Positions 26,149 through 34,762 of a stretch of 64,000 nucleotides of DNA are shown here, piece by piece. A program made the position numbers and the translations under genes. The stretch is from an uncultured Corynebacterium sp. (lineage in GTDB: Bacteria > Actinomycetota > Actinomycetes > Mycobacteriales > Mycobacteriaceae): the NCBI GenBank assembly GCA_946223355.1, contig CAMIPB010000002.1, forward strand, positions 1 to 64,000. The letters are read 5' to 3'. Position 1 is the stretch's first letter. Every line of letters starts with the position of its first letter. The notes beneath the pieces were generated by a model. The model had not been told where the DNA came from. It did not search any database and worked only from the letters and a program-made list of their open reading frames with translations.

Positions 26149-26763
26149 TTACTCACTTCGGTCATCGAGCGGTTCACCAATCGGCGGGATACCTCCACCC
26201 GGGACTTCGCGGTCTAGTTGTTCGCGCTCTGCAGCGGACGGAAATGCCTTCGCCCCAGACGGTTTAGGCTGATATGTCACGCCGCGGGTTTTAAGGTCGT
26301 CGTACCAATCCGCCAGGAGCTCGTTCTGGAGGGCGAACATTTCACGCTCCTGGGTGGGAGTCGCGTGGTCGTAGCCCAACAAATGCAGGCAGCCATGTAC
26401 GGTCAACAGCGCGAGCTCATGCCCTAGCGAATGGCCAGCGGCATCAGCCTGACGCTGGGCAAACTCCGGGCACAGCACAATATCGCCGAGCATTCCTGGG
26501 GTCTCGTCCGCGTTGTGATCAGTCCGGCCACCGGTATGTCCTGGGGTGAGCTCATCCATGGGAAAGCTCATCACGTCCGTTGGGCCGTCCAAGTCCATCC
26601 AGCGCACGTGCAAATCAGCGATGGTGGCCAAGTCCACGCAGGTGATAGTGCATTCCGCATCCGGATTAATGTCCATTTGGCCAAAGGTAAAAGAAGCGAC
26701 GTCAATCAGCATCTCTTCATTCACGCCGTCATAGCCGCACTCGTTGAGAAACTCAATGCTCAT
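26149..26763 (-). CDS. ybeY: endoribonuclease YbeY
   Basis: This metal-dependent single-strand RNase acts in 16S rRNA 3'-end maturation and ribosome quality control. The zinc motif is HGCLHLLGYDH, and TDVMSFPMDE is the second conserved block. The protein has 204 residues, with a polar Pro/Gly-rich C-terminal extension of about 35 residues compared with the core fold. It overlaps phoH by 4 bases (ATGA), so the pair is translationally coupled. Confidence 0.94.
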   Translation of the reverse strand: MSIEFLNECGYDGVNEEMLIDVASFTFGQMDINPDAECTITCVDLATIADLHVRWMDLDGPTDVMSFPMDELTPGHTGGRTDHNADETPGMLGDIVLCPEFAQRQADAAGHSLGHELALLTVHGCLHLLGYDHATPTQEREMFALQNELLADWYDDLKTRGVTYQPKPSGAKAFPSAAEREQLDREVPGGGIPPIGEPLDDRSE

Positions 26764-27746
26764 TGTTCACCCTTCTTGTCTTTAGCTTTGTCTTTGGCCG
26801 CATCAAATGCATCATAAGCATCCACAATGCGTCCCACGAGTTGATGGCGCACCACGTCAGCACTGTGTAGTTCGGCGAAATGGACGTCGTCCACACCGTT
26901 TAAGATTCGGCGCACCAAACGCAAGCCGGATACTTCTCCCCGCGGCAAATCCACCTGGCTAATATCGCCAGTAACTACCATCTTTGAGCCAAAGCCCAGA
27001 CGGGTCAAGAACATTTTCATCTGCGCAGCAGTAGTATTTTGCGCCTCGTCCAAGATGACAAAAGCATCATTGAGCGTGCGACCACGCATATAAGCCAGCG
27101 GGGCAACTTCGATGATGCCTGCATCCATGAGCTTAGGGATCATCTCCGGATCCATCATGTCGCGCAACGCGTCATACAGCGGGCGAAGGTACGGGTCAAT
27201 CTTGTCGTTTAAGGTGCCCGGCAAAAATCCCAGCTTCTCGCCTGCCTCCACAGCCGGGCGCGTCAAAATAATGCGTTGGACCTGCTTGGACTGCAAAGCC
27301 TGAACAGCTTTGGCCACCGCAAGGTAGGTTTTACCGGAACCCGCGGGACCCAAACCAAAGACCACGGTGTGATCATCTATTGCGCGTACGTAGTCAGCTT
27401 GGCCAACGGTCTTCGGGCGCACAGCTTTGCCGCGGCGAGAAACTATTTCCTCGGCGATGGCTTCAGACACAGCTTTCGGTGCCTGAACTGCCACTAAATC
27501 AATGGTGTGTTTGACCGTTTCCGCGCTCACTGCGTGGCCGCGGCGGGCGATGGCTTCCATCTCTTCTAAAACTTTTTTTGCACGCGCAACCTCGTGGGCA
27601 GGACCAGTCACGGTGATGACATGGCCGCGGGCAAAAATATCAGCATCCAGCTGGTTATTGAGCACGCGTAAGTTCTCATCAGCAGTACCCAACACGGTTG
27701 CGAGGTACGCAGAATCCAGTTCAAATTTCCTGGTAATAATAGCCAC
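26760..27746 (-). CDS. phoH: PhoH-family ATPase (PhoH/PhoL type)
   Basis: This 328-residue cytosolic ATPase is linked to RNA metabolism together with YbeY. An N-terminal KH-like region (about 1-90) is followed by the ATPase domain with Walker A GPAGSGKT and Walker B FVILDEAQN, plus TRPAVEAGEKLGFLPG. The C-terminus is Lys/Asp-rich. It lies 10 bases after rsmE and overlaps ybeY. Confidence 0.93.
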   Translation of the reverse strand: MAIITRKFELDSAYLATVLGTADENLRVLNNQLDADIFARGHVITVTGPAHEVARAKKVLEEMEAIARRGHAVSAETVKHTIDLVAVQAPKAVSEAIAEEIVSRRGKAVRPKTVGQADYVRAIDDHTVVFGLGPAGSGKTYLAVAKAVQALQSKQVQRIILTRPAVEAGEKLGFLPGTLNDKIDPYLRPLYDALRDMMDPEMIPKLMDAGIIEVAPLAYMRGRTLNDAFVILDEAQNTTAAQMKMFLTRLGFGSKMVVTGDISQVDLPRGEVSGLRLVRRILNGVDDVHFAELHSADVVRHQLVGRIVDAYDAFDAAKDKAKDKKGEQ

Positions 27747-27756
27747 GTTTTAAACC

Positions 27757-28512
27757 CTACCAGCGCGAAGTCAGAGCACCGATGGCAGAAAGAGCCACCA
27801 TGCCCGCCGACGCCGTGCGGTACACCTCTGGCCCTAACGTGACAGCTTCGGCGCCAGCAGTCCGCAAAGTGTCTAACTCAGCATCGCCGATTCCGCCTTC
27901 CGGGCCAACGATGAGAAACACGGTTCCAGTCAGTTTTCCTTCTGCCGCCGCTTCTTTGATGGAGGTGGTGGCGGCCTCGTGCAGCACAAGCACGTGGGCG
28001 TCGGTTTGTTCGCGCAGCGTCGCCACTAACTGTGCAGTAGTTAGTGGTCCGCTCACCTGCGGAATGCGCACCCGGCGTGACTGTTTGGCTGCGGCATTGG
28101 CTGCTTGCTGCCATTTCAGCAGTGCCTTAGGGGCTTTCTTCGCGTCCCATTTGGCAACGCACCTATCGGCTTGCCAGGCTATGACGGCATCCGCGCCTGC
28201 TTGGGTGGCTAGATCCACAGCGAGTTCGGCGCGCTCCGATTTTGGGATCGCTTGCACGATGACAACTTCGGGCGTGGGCGCAGGAAGATGCCCCTGCTTA
28301 TCGACGCTCGCATGAAGCACATCCTTGCCCTCCGTCGCGGTGACGGTGGCGGTGACGTATGCGCCGTGGCCGTCGGTAAGCATGATCTGCTCGCCAGGGG
28401 TGATGCGCTTGACGGTGACGGCATGACGCCCTTCAGCACCGGTGAGGCTTAGCTGGTCGCCGGTGGCTGCGGTGTCAAGCGGGTGTTCGCTGATAAACGT
28501 GGGCAAGGACAT
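27757..28512 (-). CDS. rsmE: 16S rRNA m3U1498 methyltransferase
   Basis: This SPOUT-class enzyme methylates U1498 in the decoding region of 16S rRNA. It has 251 residues. A PUA-like N-terminus (RHAVTVKRITPGEQIMLTDG) precedes the knotted SAM-binding domain with VGPEGGIGDAEL and LGPEVYRTASA near the end. It sits 35 bases downstream of dnaJ in the hrcA transcript direction. Confidence 0.92.
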   Translation of the reverse strand: MSLPTFISEHPLDTAATGDQLSLTGAEGRHAVTVKRITPGEQIMLTDGHGAYVTATVTATEGKDVLHASVDKQGHLPAPTPEVVIVQAIPKSERAELAVDLATQAGADAVIAWQADRCVAKWDAKKAPKALLKWQQAANAAAKQSRRVRIPQVSGPLTTAQLVATLREQTDAHVLVLHEAATTSIKEAAAEGKLTGTVFLIVGPEGGIGDAELDTLRTAGAEAVTLGPEVYRTASAGMVALSAIGALTSRW

Positions 28513-28547
28513 AGGCTGCGCTTCCTTTGTATGCGGTGTGGTGCCTT

Positions 28548-29699
28548 TTAGAAGCGGAAACGGTCGCGCAGACGGCCGAAGAAGGTTTCTCCCTGGCCAT
28601 CCCCTTCGGAATGGACGCGGGTGGCGTCATCGCGGTGGTCACGAATTTTTTCCAGCATTTCGCGGGTGCGGCCGTCCAGCTCGGTTGGGATGGTGACGTC
28701 CACGTGGGCGTAAAGCGATCCTTTGCCGTCGGTGCGCAGGCGTGGCATGCCGTGGCCGTCCATACGGATGGACTGGCCAGGCTGGGTGCCGGGCTCGATG
28801 GTGATGTCCAGTTTCTCTCCATCGAGTTGTTCAACTTGGAATGTTGTTCCCAGCGCGGCATCCACCATAGGAACGCGGACGCTGCAGTGCAGGTCATCGG
28901 CATCACGCTCGAATACTGGATGTGGTTCGATGCGGACTTCAACATAAAGGTCACCGGCAGGGCCACCACCATGTCCTACCTCGCCTTGGCTGGCCATGCG
29001 GATGCGCATACCGTCTGCGATGCCCTGTGGGATGTTGACGGTAAGGTCGCGGCGCTTTTTCACGCGACCGTCGCCGCCGCAGTCAGAACATGGATTCTTG
29101 ATTACTTCGCCAAAGCCCTGACAAATTGGGCACGGACGGGTAGTCATCACGTTGCCCAGGAAGGACTGCTGGACTTCCTGGATTTCGCCCATGCCGTGGC
29201 AATGGCCACAGCTTACTGGCTTGGAACCGTCGTTGGAGCCTTCTCCCCTACACTTCTCGCATACCACGGCGGTATCAACGGTAACCACCTTCTTCAAGCC
29301 CGCGTACGCCTCATCGAGCGTAATCTTGGTGCGCAGCAATGCATCGTTACCAGGCTGGACGCGAGAGCGAGGACCGCGCGAACCACCGCCGGCGGCACCG
29401 CCGAAGAACTCCGCGAAGATATCTCCTAATCCACCGCCGCCGAAACCGCCGCCGCTAAATCCGCCGCCCATTCCTGGGCCTTGTTCTGCTGGGTCAATGC
29501 CCTGATCGATCATTTGGCGCTTTTGCGGATCCAGCAGAAACTCCTGGGCTACTGCGGCTTCGCGAAACTTCTCAGCTGCTTCCTCGGTGTCGTTGACATC
29601 CGGGTGGTACTTACGAGCCAGCTTGCGGTACGCCTTCTTAATCTGGGAATCCGTCGCGTCACGGTCCACACCTAGGATTGCGTAGTAATCACGAGCCAT
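28548..29699 (-). CDS. dnaJ: chaperone DnaJ (type I)
   Basis: This 383-residue Hsp40 stimulates DnaK ATPase and delivers substrates. The J domain (1-70) contains HPD. A Gly/Phe-rich linker follows. The zinc region has four CxxCxGxG units (CEKCRGEG, CGHCHGMG, CPICQGFG, CSDCGGDG), and the C-terminal substrate-binding domain is complete. It lies after hrcA, so it is the DnaJ2-type copy, not the dnaK-linked one. It is probably under HrcA control through the CIRCE-like site. Confidence 0.95.
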   Translation of the reverse strand: MARDYYAILGVDRDATDSQIKKAYRKLARKYHPDVNDTEEAAEKFREAAVAQEFLLDPQKRQMIDQGIDPAEQGPGMGGGFSGGGFGGGGLGDIFAEFFGGAAGGGSRGPRSRVQPGNDALLRTKITLDEAYAGLKKVVTVDTAVVCEKCRGEGSNDGSKPVSCGHCHGMGEIQEVQQSFLGNVMTTRPCPICQGFGEVIKNPCSDCGGDGRVKKRRDLTVNIPQGIADGMRIRMASQGEVGHGGGPAGDLYVEVRIEPHPVFERDADDLHCSVRVPMVDAALGTTFQVEQLDGEKLDITIEPGTQPGQSIRMDGHGMPRLRTDGKGSLYAHVDVTIPTELDGRTREMLEKIRDHRDDATRVHSEGDGQGETFFGRLRDRFRF

Positions 29700-29770
29700 A
29701 GTTTTGTTCGTCCTTTGAAAAGCTAATCGTTGTTGTTGATGAGAAAAATAGTTAAAAGAGCAAGAGCTAT

Positions 29771-29793
29771 CCGGCGATTACCCTACTCGCCGG
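29771..29793 (-). other. hairpin at the hrcA-dnaJ junction
   Basis: CCGGCGA (29771-29777) pairs with TCGCCGG (29787-29793) around a 9-nt loop that includes the hrcA stop. On the minus strand a T-rich stretch (CTCTTGCTCTTTT) begins a few bases later, so it may act as a partial terminator or an mRNA-stability element. Confidence 0.5.
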
Positions 29794-30805
29794 CTAATAT
29801 TCTGCTGACATAGGTTGAAACAGCAGACACCTTAGAAATTGTTCCCGAATAATCCATATGTGTAGGTCCAACCACTCCGATACCGCCTAAAGGGGCGTGC
29901 ATAGCGCCATAAGATGTGGTGACCACCGAGGCGCTGCGCAGCTCTTCCTCAGTGTTTTCCTCACCGATGACCACGTTCACATTGCCGTAGTCTGGCACGT
30001 TGGCCAATAGTTTGAGCACTACAACTTGCTCCTCAAGCGCCTCGATAAGAGCCAGAAGATTGGACGGGATTCCATGGTGTGAGCGGGTGAGGTTGGAGGT
30101 TCCGGCCATGATGAATCGCTCGCTCGGGTGCTCCACAAGAGTATCGAGCAACGTGGTGGCGGCTTCGAGTACGATGTGGCGAATATCCATTGGAGCAGTC
30201 TTCATCAACTCGCTCAAGCTCTCGGAAGCTTCTTTCATGGTTTTGCCCCCCAAGGCACGGTTAAGCAACTGCTTGAGATGCTGTACCTGCTCCGGATCCA
30301 CCACATCACGCAGCTCTACATTGCGCTGGTCCACTCGGCCGGTGTCCGTGATGAGCACGAGCAATAACCGCACAGGAGTCAAAGCCACCACCTCGCAGTG
30401 CTTGACACGGCTGGCATCCAACGTAGGCAACTGGATCACCGCTGCCTGATGCGTGAGCTGCGCCAACAACTGCGCCGACCGACGCAGCACATCCTCTAAA
30501 TCCACGCCGTCTTCCAAAAACGCGCACATTGCCCTACGTTCTGGCGCCGACAACGGCTTAACCTCGTGCAAAGCATCCACAAACTGGCGATACCCCTTCT
30601 GCGTGGGGATCCTGCCCGATGATGTGTGCGTCTGCGCGATAAAGCCCTCAGATTCCAACACTGCCATGTCATTACGAATCGTCGCTGAGCTCACGCCCAG
30701 CTGATGGCGCTCCAGCAATGCCTTCGAACCCACAGGTTCCTGCGAGGCGATGAAGTCCGCGACAATTGCGCGCAGGACTTCCTTGCGGCGGCTCTCGGTA
30801 CTCAT
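29783..30805 (-). CDS. hrcA: heat-inducible transcription repressor
   Basis: This 340-residue repressor binds CIRCE operators and needs GroEL to fold. The N-terminal winged helix (SRRKEVLRAIVADFI, SSATIRNDMAVLESEG) is followed by the GAF-like HrcA domain. The C-terminus contains GTISKVSAVSTYVSRIL. ATG start. A CIRCE-like operator is about 35 bp upstream, which indicates autoregulation. It is the first gene of the run toward dnaJ and rsmE. Confidence 0.94.
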   Translation of the reverse strand: MSTESRRKEVLRAIVADFIASQEPVGSKALLERHQLGVSSATIRNDMAVLESEGFIAQTHTSSGRIPTQKGYRQFVDALHEVKPLSAPERRAMCAFLEDGVDLEDVLRRSAQLLAQLTHQAAVIQLPTLDASRVKHCEVVALTPVRLLLVLITDTGRVDQRNVELRDVVDPEQVQHLKQLLNRALGGKTMKEASESLSELMKTAPMDIRHIVLEAATTLLDTLVEHPSERFIMAGTSNLTRSHHGIPSNLLALIEALEEQVVVLKLLANVPDYGNVNVVIGEENTEEELRSASVVTTSYGAMHAPLGGIGVVGPTHMDYSGTISKVSAVSTYVSRILAGE

Positions 30806-30839
30806 AGCGTCTCACCTTCCCTCATGGAACAACACCATT

Positions 30840-30866
30840 CTGGCACTCTCCACTTGCGATTGCTAA
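30840..30866 (-). promoter_or_regulatory. CIRCE-like operator upstream of hrcA
   Basis: On the minus strand TTAGCAATC and GAGTGCCAG are separated by exactly 9 bases, against the CIRCE consensus TTAGCACTC-N9-GAGTGCTAA (three mismatches in 18). TATAGT, a likely -10, lies a few bases upstream. Its place directly before hrcA fits autorepression by HrcA. Confidence 0.8.
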
Positions 30867-30884
30867 TTCGCCACTATACCCGCT

Positions 30885-32063
30885 TTAGCCAGCATCCTCC
30901 GCCACCAACAAATCCGTAATGATGCCATCAGCCAACAAGCGCCCCGCATCCGTCACAGCCACCCGGTCGCCTATTTCCTGCAAAAGTCCACGCGAGATGA
31001 AATCGCGCATCACCGGCAACGCGGCGTCGGCAAGCCACGCCACCGGGATTCCCTCACGCAGCCTCAAGCCCAGCATCACCTTCTCCGTGTGACGCTCGTC
31101 AATAGTGAGATCTTCTGTGTCAGCGATAGGCAATGCCGGGGCAACGGCACCATCAGCGCTAGGAAGCAACGCCTGTGTGTAGCGCGCCGGGTGTTTGACG
31201 TTATAGAAACGCACACCGTCGATATGCGAGTGCGCGCCGGGGCCTGCGCCCCACCAGTTACCATCCACCCAATAGATGCGGTTGTGCTGGCACTCCCCGC
31301 CTGGCAGCGCCCAGTTAGATACCTCGTACCACTGCATACCGGCCGCTTCCAAGCGGTTCGCGATCATGTTGTAGCGGTGCGCGAGCACATCGTCCTCGGT
31401 CTCTGTGAACTCACCGCGGCGTACCTTGCGCGCCATCCGTGTGCCGTCCTCAATAATGAGGGAATACGCAGAAATATGATCCACCCCAGTATCCAACGCG
31501 CGCTCTAAGGTTTCTGCGACATCGGCATCAGTTTCCGTCGGCGTGCCGTAAATCATGTCCAGGTTGACGTGCGCAAACCCTGCGGCACGGGCCTCGCGCG
31601 CGGCGTCGAAAGCCCGCCCCGGAGTATGCGCACGCTCCAGCACACGCAACACTCCCGCGGACGCGGACTGCATACCCAAGGAGACGCGATTAAAACCTGC
31701 ATCCAACAAGCCATCGAAGTATTCCGGAGAAGTGGACTCCGGGTTCGACTCCGTGGTCACCTCCGCGCCAGGAACTAGGCCGAAAGTATTCTTCGCGGCA
31801 GCCAGAATCCGGCCCAGGCCATCAGCTCCCAACAGCGACGGAGTGCCACCGCCAACAAACACTGTCTCCGCCTGCGGAGTACGTCCGGTGGTTTCTTTCA
31901 TCTGCGCAGCGGCAAGTTCAAGTTCAACTTCAAGCGCGTCGAGGTAAGAACTCTGGGAATTCGGGTTGCCTAGCTCCCCTGGCGTATAGGTATTGAAATC
32001 ACAATAACCACAGCGTGAAGCACAAAAAGGAACGTGGATATATAGCCCGAATGGAGTAGTCAT
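30885..32063 (-). CDS. hemW: radical SAM haem chaperone HemW (formerly HemN-like)
   Basis: The protein has about 392 residues. The CASRCGYC motif binds the [4Fe-4S] cluster, and GGGTPS and NPES bind SAM. The family has been called oxygen-independent coproporphyrinogen oxidase, but proteins with this shorter N-terminus act as haem chaperones. The ATG at 32063 (MTTPFGLYIHVPFC) fits family starts; a GTG three codons earlier is possible. hrcA follows after 79 bases carrying its own promoter. It is divergent from the CNNM pair. Confidence 0.9.
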   Translation of the reverse strand: MTTPFGLYIHVPFCASRCGYCDFNTYTPGELGNPNSQSSYLDALEVELELAAAQMKETTGRTPQAETVFVGGGTPSLLGADGLGRILAAAKNTFGLVPGAEVTTESNPESTSPEYFDGLLDAGFNRVSLGMQSASAGVLRVLERAHTPGRAFDAAREARAAGFAHVNLDMIYGTPTETDADVAETLERALDTGVDHISAYSLIIEDGTRMARKVRRGEFTETEDDVLAHRYNMIANRLEAAGMQWYEVSNWALPGGECQHNRIYWVDGNWWGAGPGAHSHIDGVRFYNVKHPARYTQALLPSADGAVAPALPIADTEDLTIDERHTEKVMLGLRLREGIPVAWLADAALPVMRDFISRGLLQEIGDRVAVTDAGRLLADGIITDLLVAEDAG

Positions 32064-32216
32064 TACACACACCCTAATTCACCTTGAGAGATCACCGGGA
32101 ATATCGCTTAACTTTCCCGCAAGTTTAACGCTAGAATAAACAGCATTTATTAGCCGTGCCTCAACACGTGGCCCGCGCCGTCTACATGAGAAAGGACCGT
32201 TGGTGGAGCCTCCGAG

Positions 32217-32253
32217 TCGATTGCCCCATTCCTATTCCAAGGGGTGGGGTCGA
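32217..32253 (+). promoter_or_regulatory. leader hairpin hiding the ribosome site of the CNNM operon
   Basis: TCGA (32217-32220) pairs with TCGA (32250-32253), and CCCCATTCC (32224-32232) pairs with GGGGTGGGG (32241-32249), using G-U at two positions. The loop is eight bases. The 3' arm is the Shine-Dalgarno region, and the ATG is at 32256. The upstream leader (about 32130-32216) has further GC-rich complementary stretches. It may be a metal- or temperature-responsive leader; no known riboswitch class was recognised. Confidence 0.5.
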
Positions 32254-32255
32254 TA

Positions 32256-33668
32256 ATGCTCTCTTCAATATTGCTGCTCCTCGCGGGCATCGCGGTCATC
32301 GCCGTCATCATCGTGGCAAACGGATACTTCGTTGCCCAAGAGTTTGCGTACATGTCCGTGGATCGCAATCAACTCCGCATCCAGGCTGCTGAAGGCGACG
32401 CAGCCTCCGAGCGCGCCCTGTCCATCACATCGCGCACGTCATTCATGCTCTCAGGTGCCCAACTCGGCATCACAGTAACCGGCCTGCTCATCGGTTACGT
32501 AGCCGAACCTCTCGTGGGTACCGCTGTGGGCGATTTGCTTGGCGACGTCGGTGTGCCCGTCGCCGTCGCCGTGGGCATCGGCACCGTCCTAGCGCTGGCC
32601 GCCTCAACCGTGGCCACAATGTTGTTTGCTGAACTGTTCCCAAAGAACTACACCATTGCCGCACCAATGAAATCCTCACTGGCGCTGGCACGATCCACAC
32701 AGATCTACCTAAAGATCTTTGGCCCGCTCATCAACTTCTTTGAGTTCTCCTCCAACCTTCTGTTGCGCATTTTCCGCATCGAACCTGTCGATGACGTGGA
32801 CTCCTCAGCCACCACTGAGGACCTTGAATCCATCGTGGAATCCTCCCGCGAAACCGGCGACCTGGATGCGGACACCTACATGGTTCTCGACCGCTTACTC
32901 GACTTCCCCGACCACGACGTGGACCATGCGATGATCCCGCGCTCACGCGTAGACATCGTGGAACCGCACACCACGCTGGGTGAAGTCCGCGAGCTTATGG
33001 CGCACAACCACACCCGCTACCCGGTTATTGATGATGACCACAACCCAGTGGGCGTCGTCCAGCTCATCGACGTGCTCGCATCCGATGAGCCGCTTGACAC
33101 CCCCGTGGCGTGCGTCATGCGTGACCCAGTGGTGATCCCTGAGTTCATGCCTCTTCCTGACGTTGTCAGCGAGTTGCGTGAAGCTGACACCAAGATGGCT
33201 TGCGTGATTGATGAATACGGCGGATTCGTAGGAGTGGTAACCATGGAGGATCTGGCTGAGGAAATCCTGGGCGATATCTCCGACGAACACGACATCGAAG
33301 AAACCGAAGAGATCACCGAACAAGATGACACCCACTGGCTGATCGACGGCGATACCCCTATCGACGAGGTCGAGCGCGCCATTGGGCATGAGTTACCTGA
33401 GGGCGATTTTGAAACCATCGCTGGCCTGCTCATGTCCCACGTAGGCAACCTGGTCGAAGAAGGCGAACGCCACACCATCGAACTCGACGCCGAGCCAGAA
33501 GACTGGGTTGAAGGCGACGAAGCCCCTACCCGCCGAGTCAACATCACCGTAGAAGAAGTAGACCGCCACGTTCCTAGTTCCCTGACCGTGGAGCTCGTGG
33601 AGGAATACCACGACGACAACAGCCGCGAATCTGATGATGAGCGCGAAGAAAGGAGCAGCCGTGGATAA
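32256..33668 (+). CDS. CNNM/CorC-type membrane protein with CBS pair and CorC_HlyC domain
   Basis: The protein has 470 residues. It comprises an N-terminal CNNM transmembrane domain of about 190 residues (NGYFVAQEFAYMSVDRNQL, SGAQLGITVTGLLIGY, AELFPKNY), two CBS modules (about 210-335, with RYPVIDDDHNPVGVV and IDEYGGFVGVVTMEDLAEEI) and a C-terminal CorC_HlyC domain (TPIDEVERAIGHELPEGDFETIAGLL) with a charged tail. Family members move or sense Mg2+/Co2+; the old haemolysin label is historical. A GTG at 32244 lies inside the GGGG ribosome site, so ATG 32256 is preferred. It overlaps the second CNNM gene by 8 bases. Confidence 0.9.
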   Translation: MLSSILLLLAGIAVIAVIIVANGYFVAQEFAYMSVDRNQLRIQAAEGDAASERALSITSRTSFMLSGAQLGITVTGLLIGYVAEPLVGTAVGDLLGDVGVPVAVAVGIGTVLALAASTVATMLFAELFPKNYTIAAPMKSSLALARSTQIYLKIFGPLINFFEFSSNLLLRIFRIEPVDDVDSSATTEDLESIVESSRETGDLDADTYMVLDRLLDFPDHDVDHAMIPRSRVDIVEPHTTLGEVRELMAHNHTRYPVIDDDHNPVGVVQLIDVLASDEPLDTPVACVMRDPVVIPEFMPLPDVVSELREADTKMACVIDEYGGFVGVVTMEDLAEEILGDISDEHDIEETEEITEQDDTHWLIDGDTPIDEVERAIGHELPEGDFETIAGLLMSHVGNLVEEGERHTIELDAEPEDWVEGDEAPTRRVNITVEEVDRHVPSSLTVELVEEYHDDNSRESDDEREERSSRG

Positions 33669-34755
33669 CTGGGTATTCAACCTTGCCATCACCATCTTGA
33701 TTTTGGTGCTCTCTGGATTCTTTGTCATCGTCGAATTCGCCGTGATGGGTGCTCGCCGAAATCGCTTGGAGGAAGAGGCGGAAAGCTCGCGTCGCGCACG
33801 CGCTGGTGTGCGCAGCCTCAACGAGTTGACGATCATGCTCGCTGCCGCGCAGCTGGGCATCACAGCGGCGACCTTTGCGTTGGGTGCAATCACCAAGCCG
33901 TGGGTCCACCACATGCTTACGCCCCTGCTGGTGAAGTTCTCGTTGCCGCATGGCGTGGCTGATGTTGCTTCGTTTATCCTTGCGCTGTTTGTCGTCACGT
34001 TCTTGCATCTCGTAGCGGGTGAAATGGCTCCTAAGTCCTGGGCTATCTCGCACCCAGAACAAGCCTTAAAATCTGTGGCAATTCCTGCCCGCGGCGCTGC
34101 CTGGTTGCTACGCCCACTGTTGATCTGGATTAACAACATGGCGAACAAGATGGTGCGCTGGACCGGCGAAGAGCCTGTTGACCGTGCCGGCGCTGCCGGC
34201 TACGACGTGGCTACCCTTCGTACCCTCGTCGAGCATTCCCGCGCCACCGGCGCGATGGATGACGAGGAGGCCGATCGCATCACCGGCATCATCGAACTTG
34301 AATCCTCAACCGTCGGCGCGCTCGCACGCGAACACGGCTTTGAAATCGTGCCTTTGCCGTCAGATGCGACCGTTGGTGAACTTCAAGATCTGGTTTTGCG
34401 CAAAAACATCATGCGCGCACTCATCTTCTCCAAGACCTCGCGCATCCCGCGTATCGTCCACGTCCGCGACACCCTGCTCGCTGCCCGTGACGAGAAAATC
34501 TACGGGTATTCCCGCCCAGCGCTCTCCGTCTCCGGTGCTACCACTGTCCAACACACCCTCGACCACATGCGCGCCCGCGGCGAACAGCTCGTCGTCGTTG
34601 GCAAGGCGGACAAAGACAACGCCGTGTGGATTCTCACCTGGGACGACATCATGAACCAGCTCTGGCCACAGATTGAGGACCAACTCGACCAGGCTGCGCC
34701 TTCTTCTAGCTCTGGCTCTGGCTCCGCCGCTGCTTCTGCCCAGCGAGCAGACTAG
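33661..34755 (+). CDS. second CNNM/CorC-type membrane protein with CBS pair
   Basis: The protein has 364 residues: a CNNM domain (SGFFVIVEFAVMGARRNRLEEEAE, AAAQLGITAATFALGAI, AGEMAPKSWAI) and a degenerate CBS pair (about 205-330) with no CorC_HlyC domain. It ends in a Ser/Ala/Gly-rich stretch. The GTG at 33661 has AAGGAG about 6 bases upstream and overlaps the previous gene by 8 bases. The pair probably forms a heteromeric divalent-cation transport unit, as do paired CNNM genes in other actinobacteria. Confidence 0.88.
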   Translation: MDNWVFNLAITILILVLSGFFVIVEFAVMGARRNRLEEEAESSRRARAGVRSLNELTIMLAAAQLGITAATFALGAITKPWVHHMLTPLLVKFSLPHGVADVASFILALFVVTFLHLVAGEMAPKSWAISHPEQALKSVAIPARGAAWLLRPLLIWINNMANKMVRWTGEEPVDRAGAAGYDVATLRTLVEHSRATGAMDDEEADRITGIIELESSTVGALAREHGFEIVPLPSDATVGELQDLVLRKNIMRALIFSKTSRIPRIVHVRDTLLAARDEKIYGYSRPALSVSGATTVQHTLDHMRARGEQLVVVGKADKDNAVWILTWDDIMNQLWPQIEDQLDQAAPSSSSGSGSAAASAQRAD

Positions 34756-34762
34756 CCGCGGC

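Noticed and set aside
28527..29429. A 300-residue open frame on the plus strand across dnaJ
   Set aside because: It is antisense to dnaJ, whose domains are complete. Its own translation resembles no family and follows from the codon bias of the real gene.
32156..32392. A small plus-strand frame in the CNNM leader
   Set aside because: It runs out of frame into the CNNM gene, has no ribosome site, and the same bases form the leader hairpin. A leader peptide cannot be excluded but nothing supports it.
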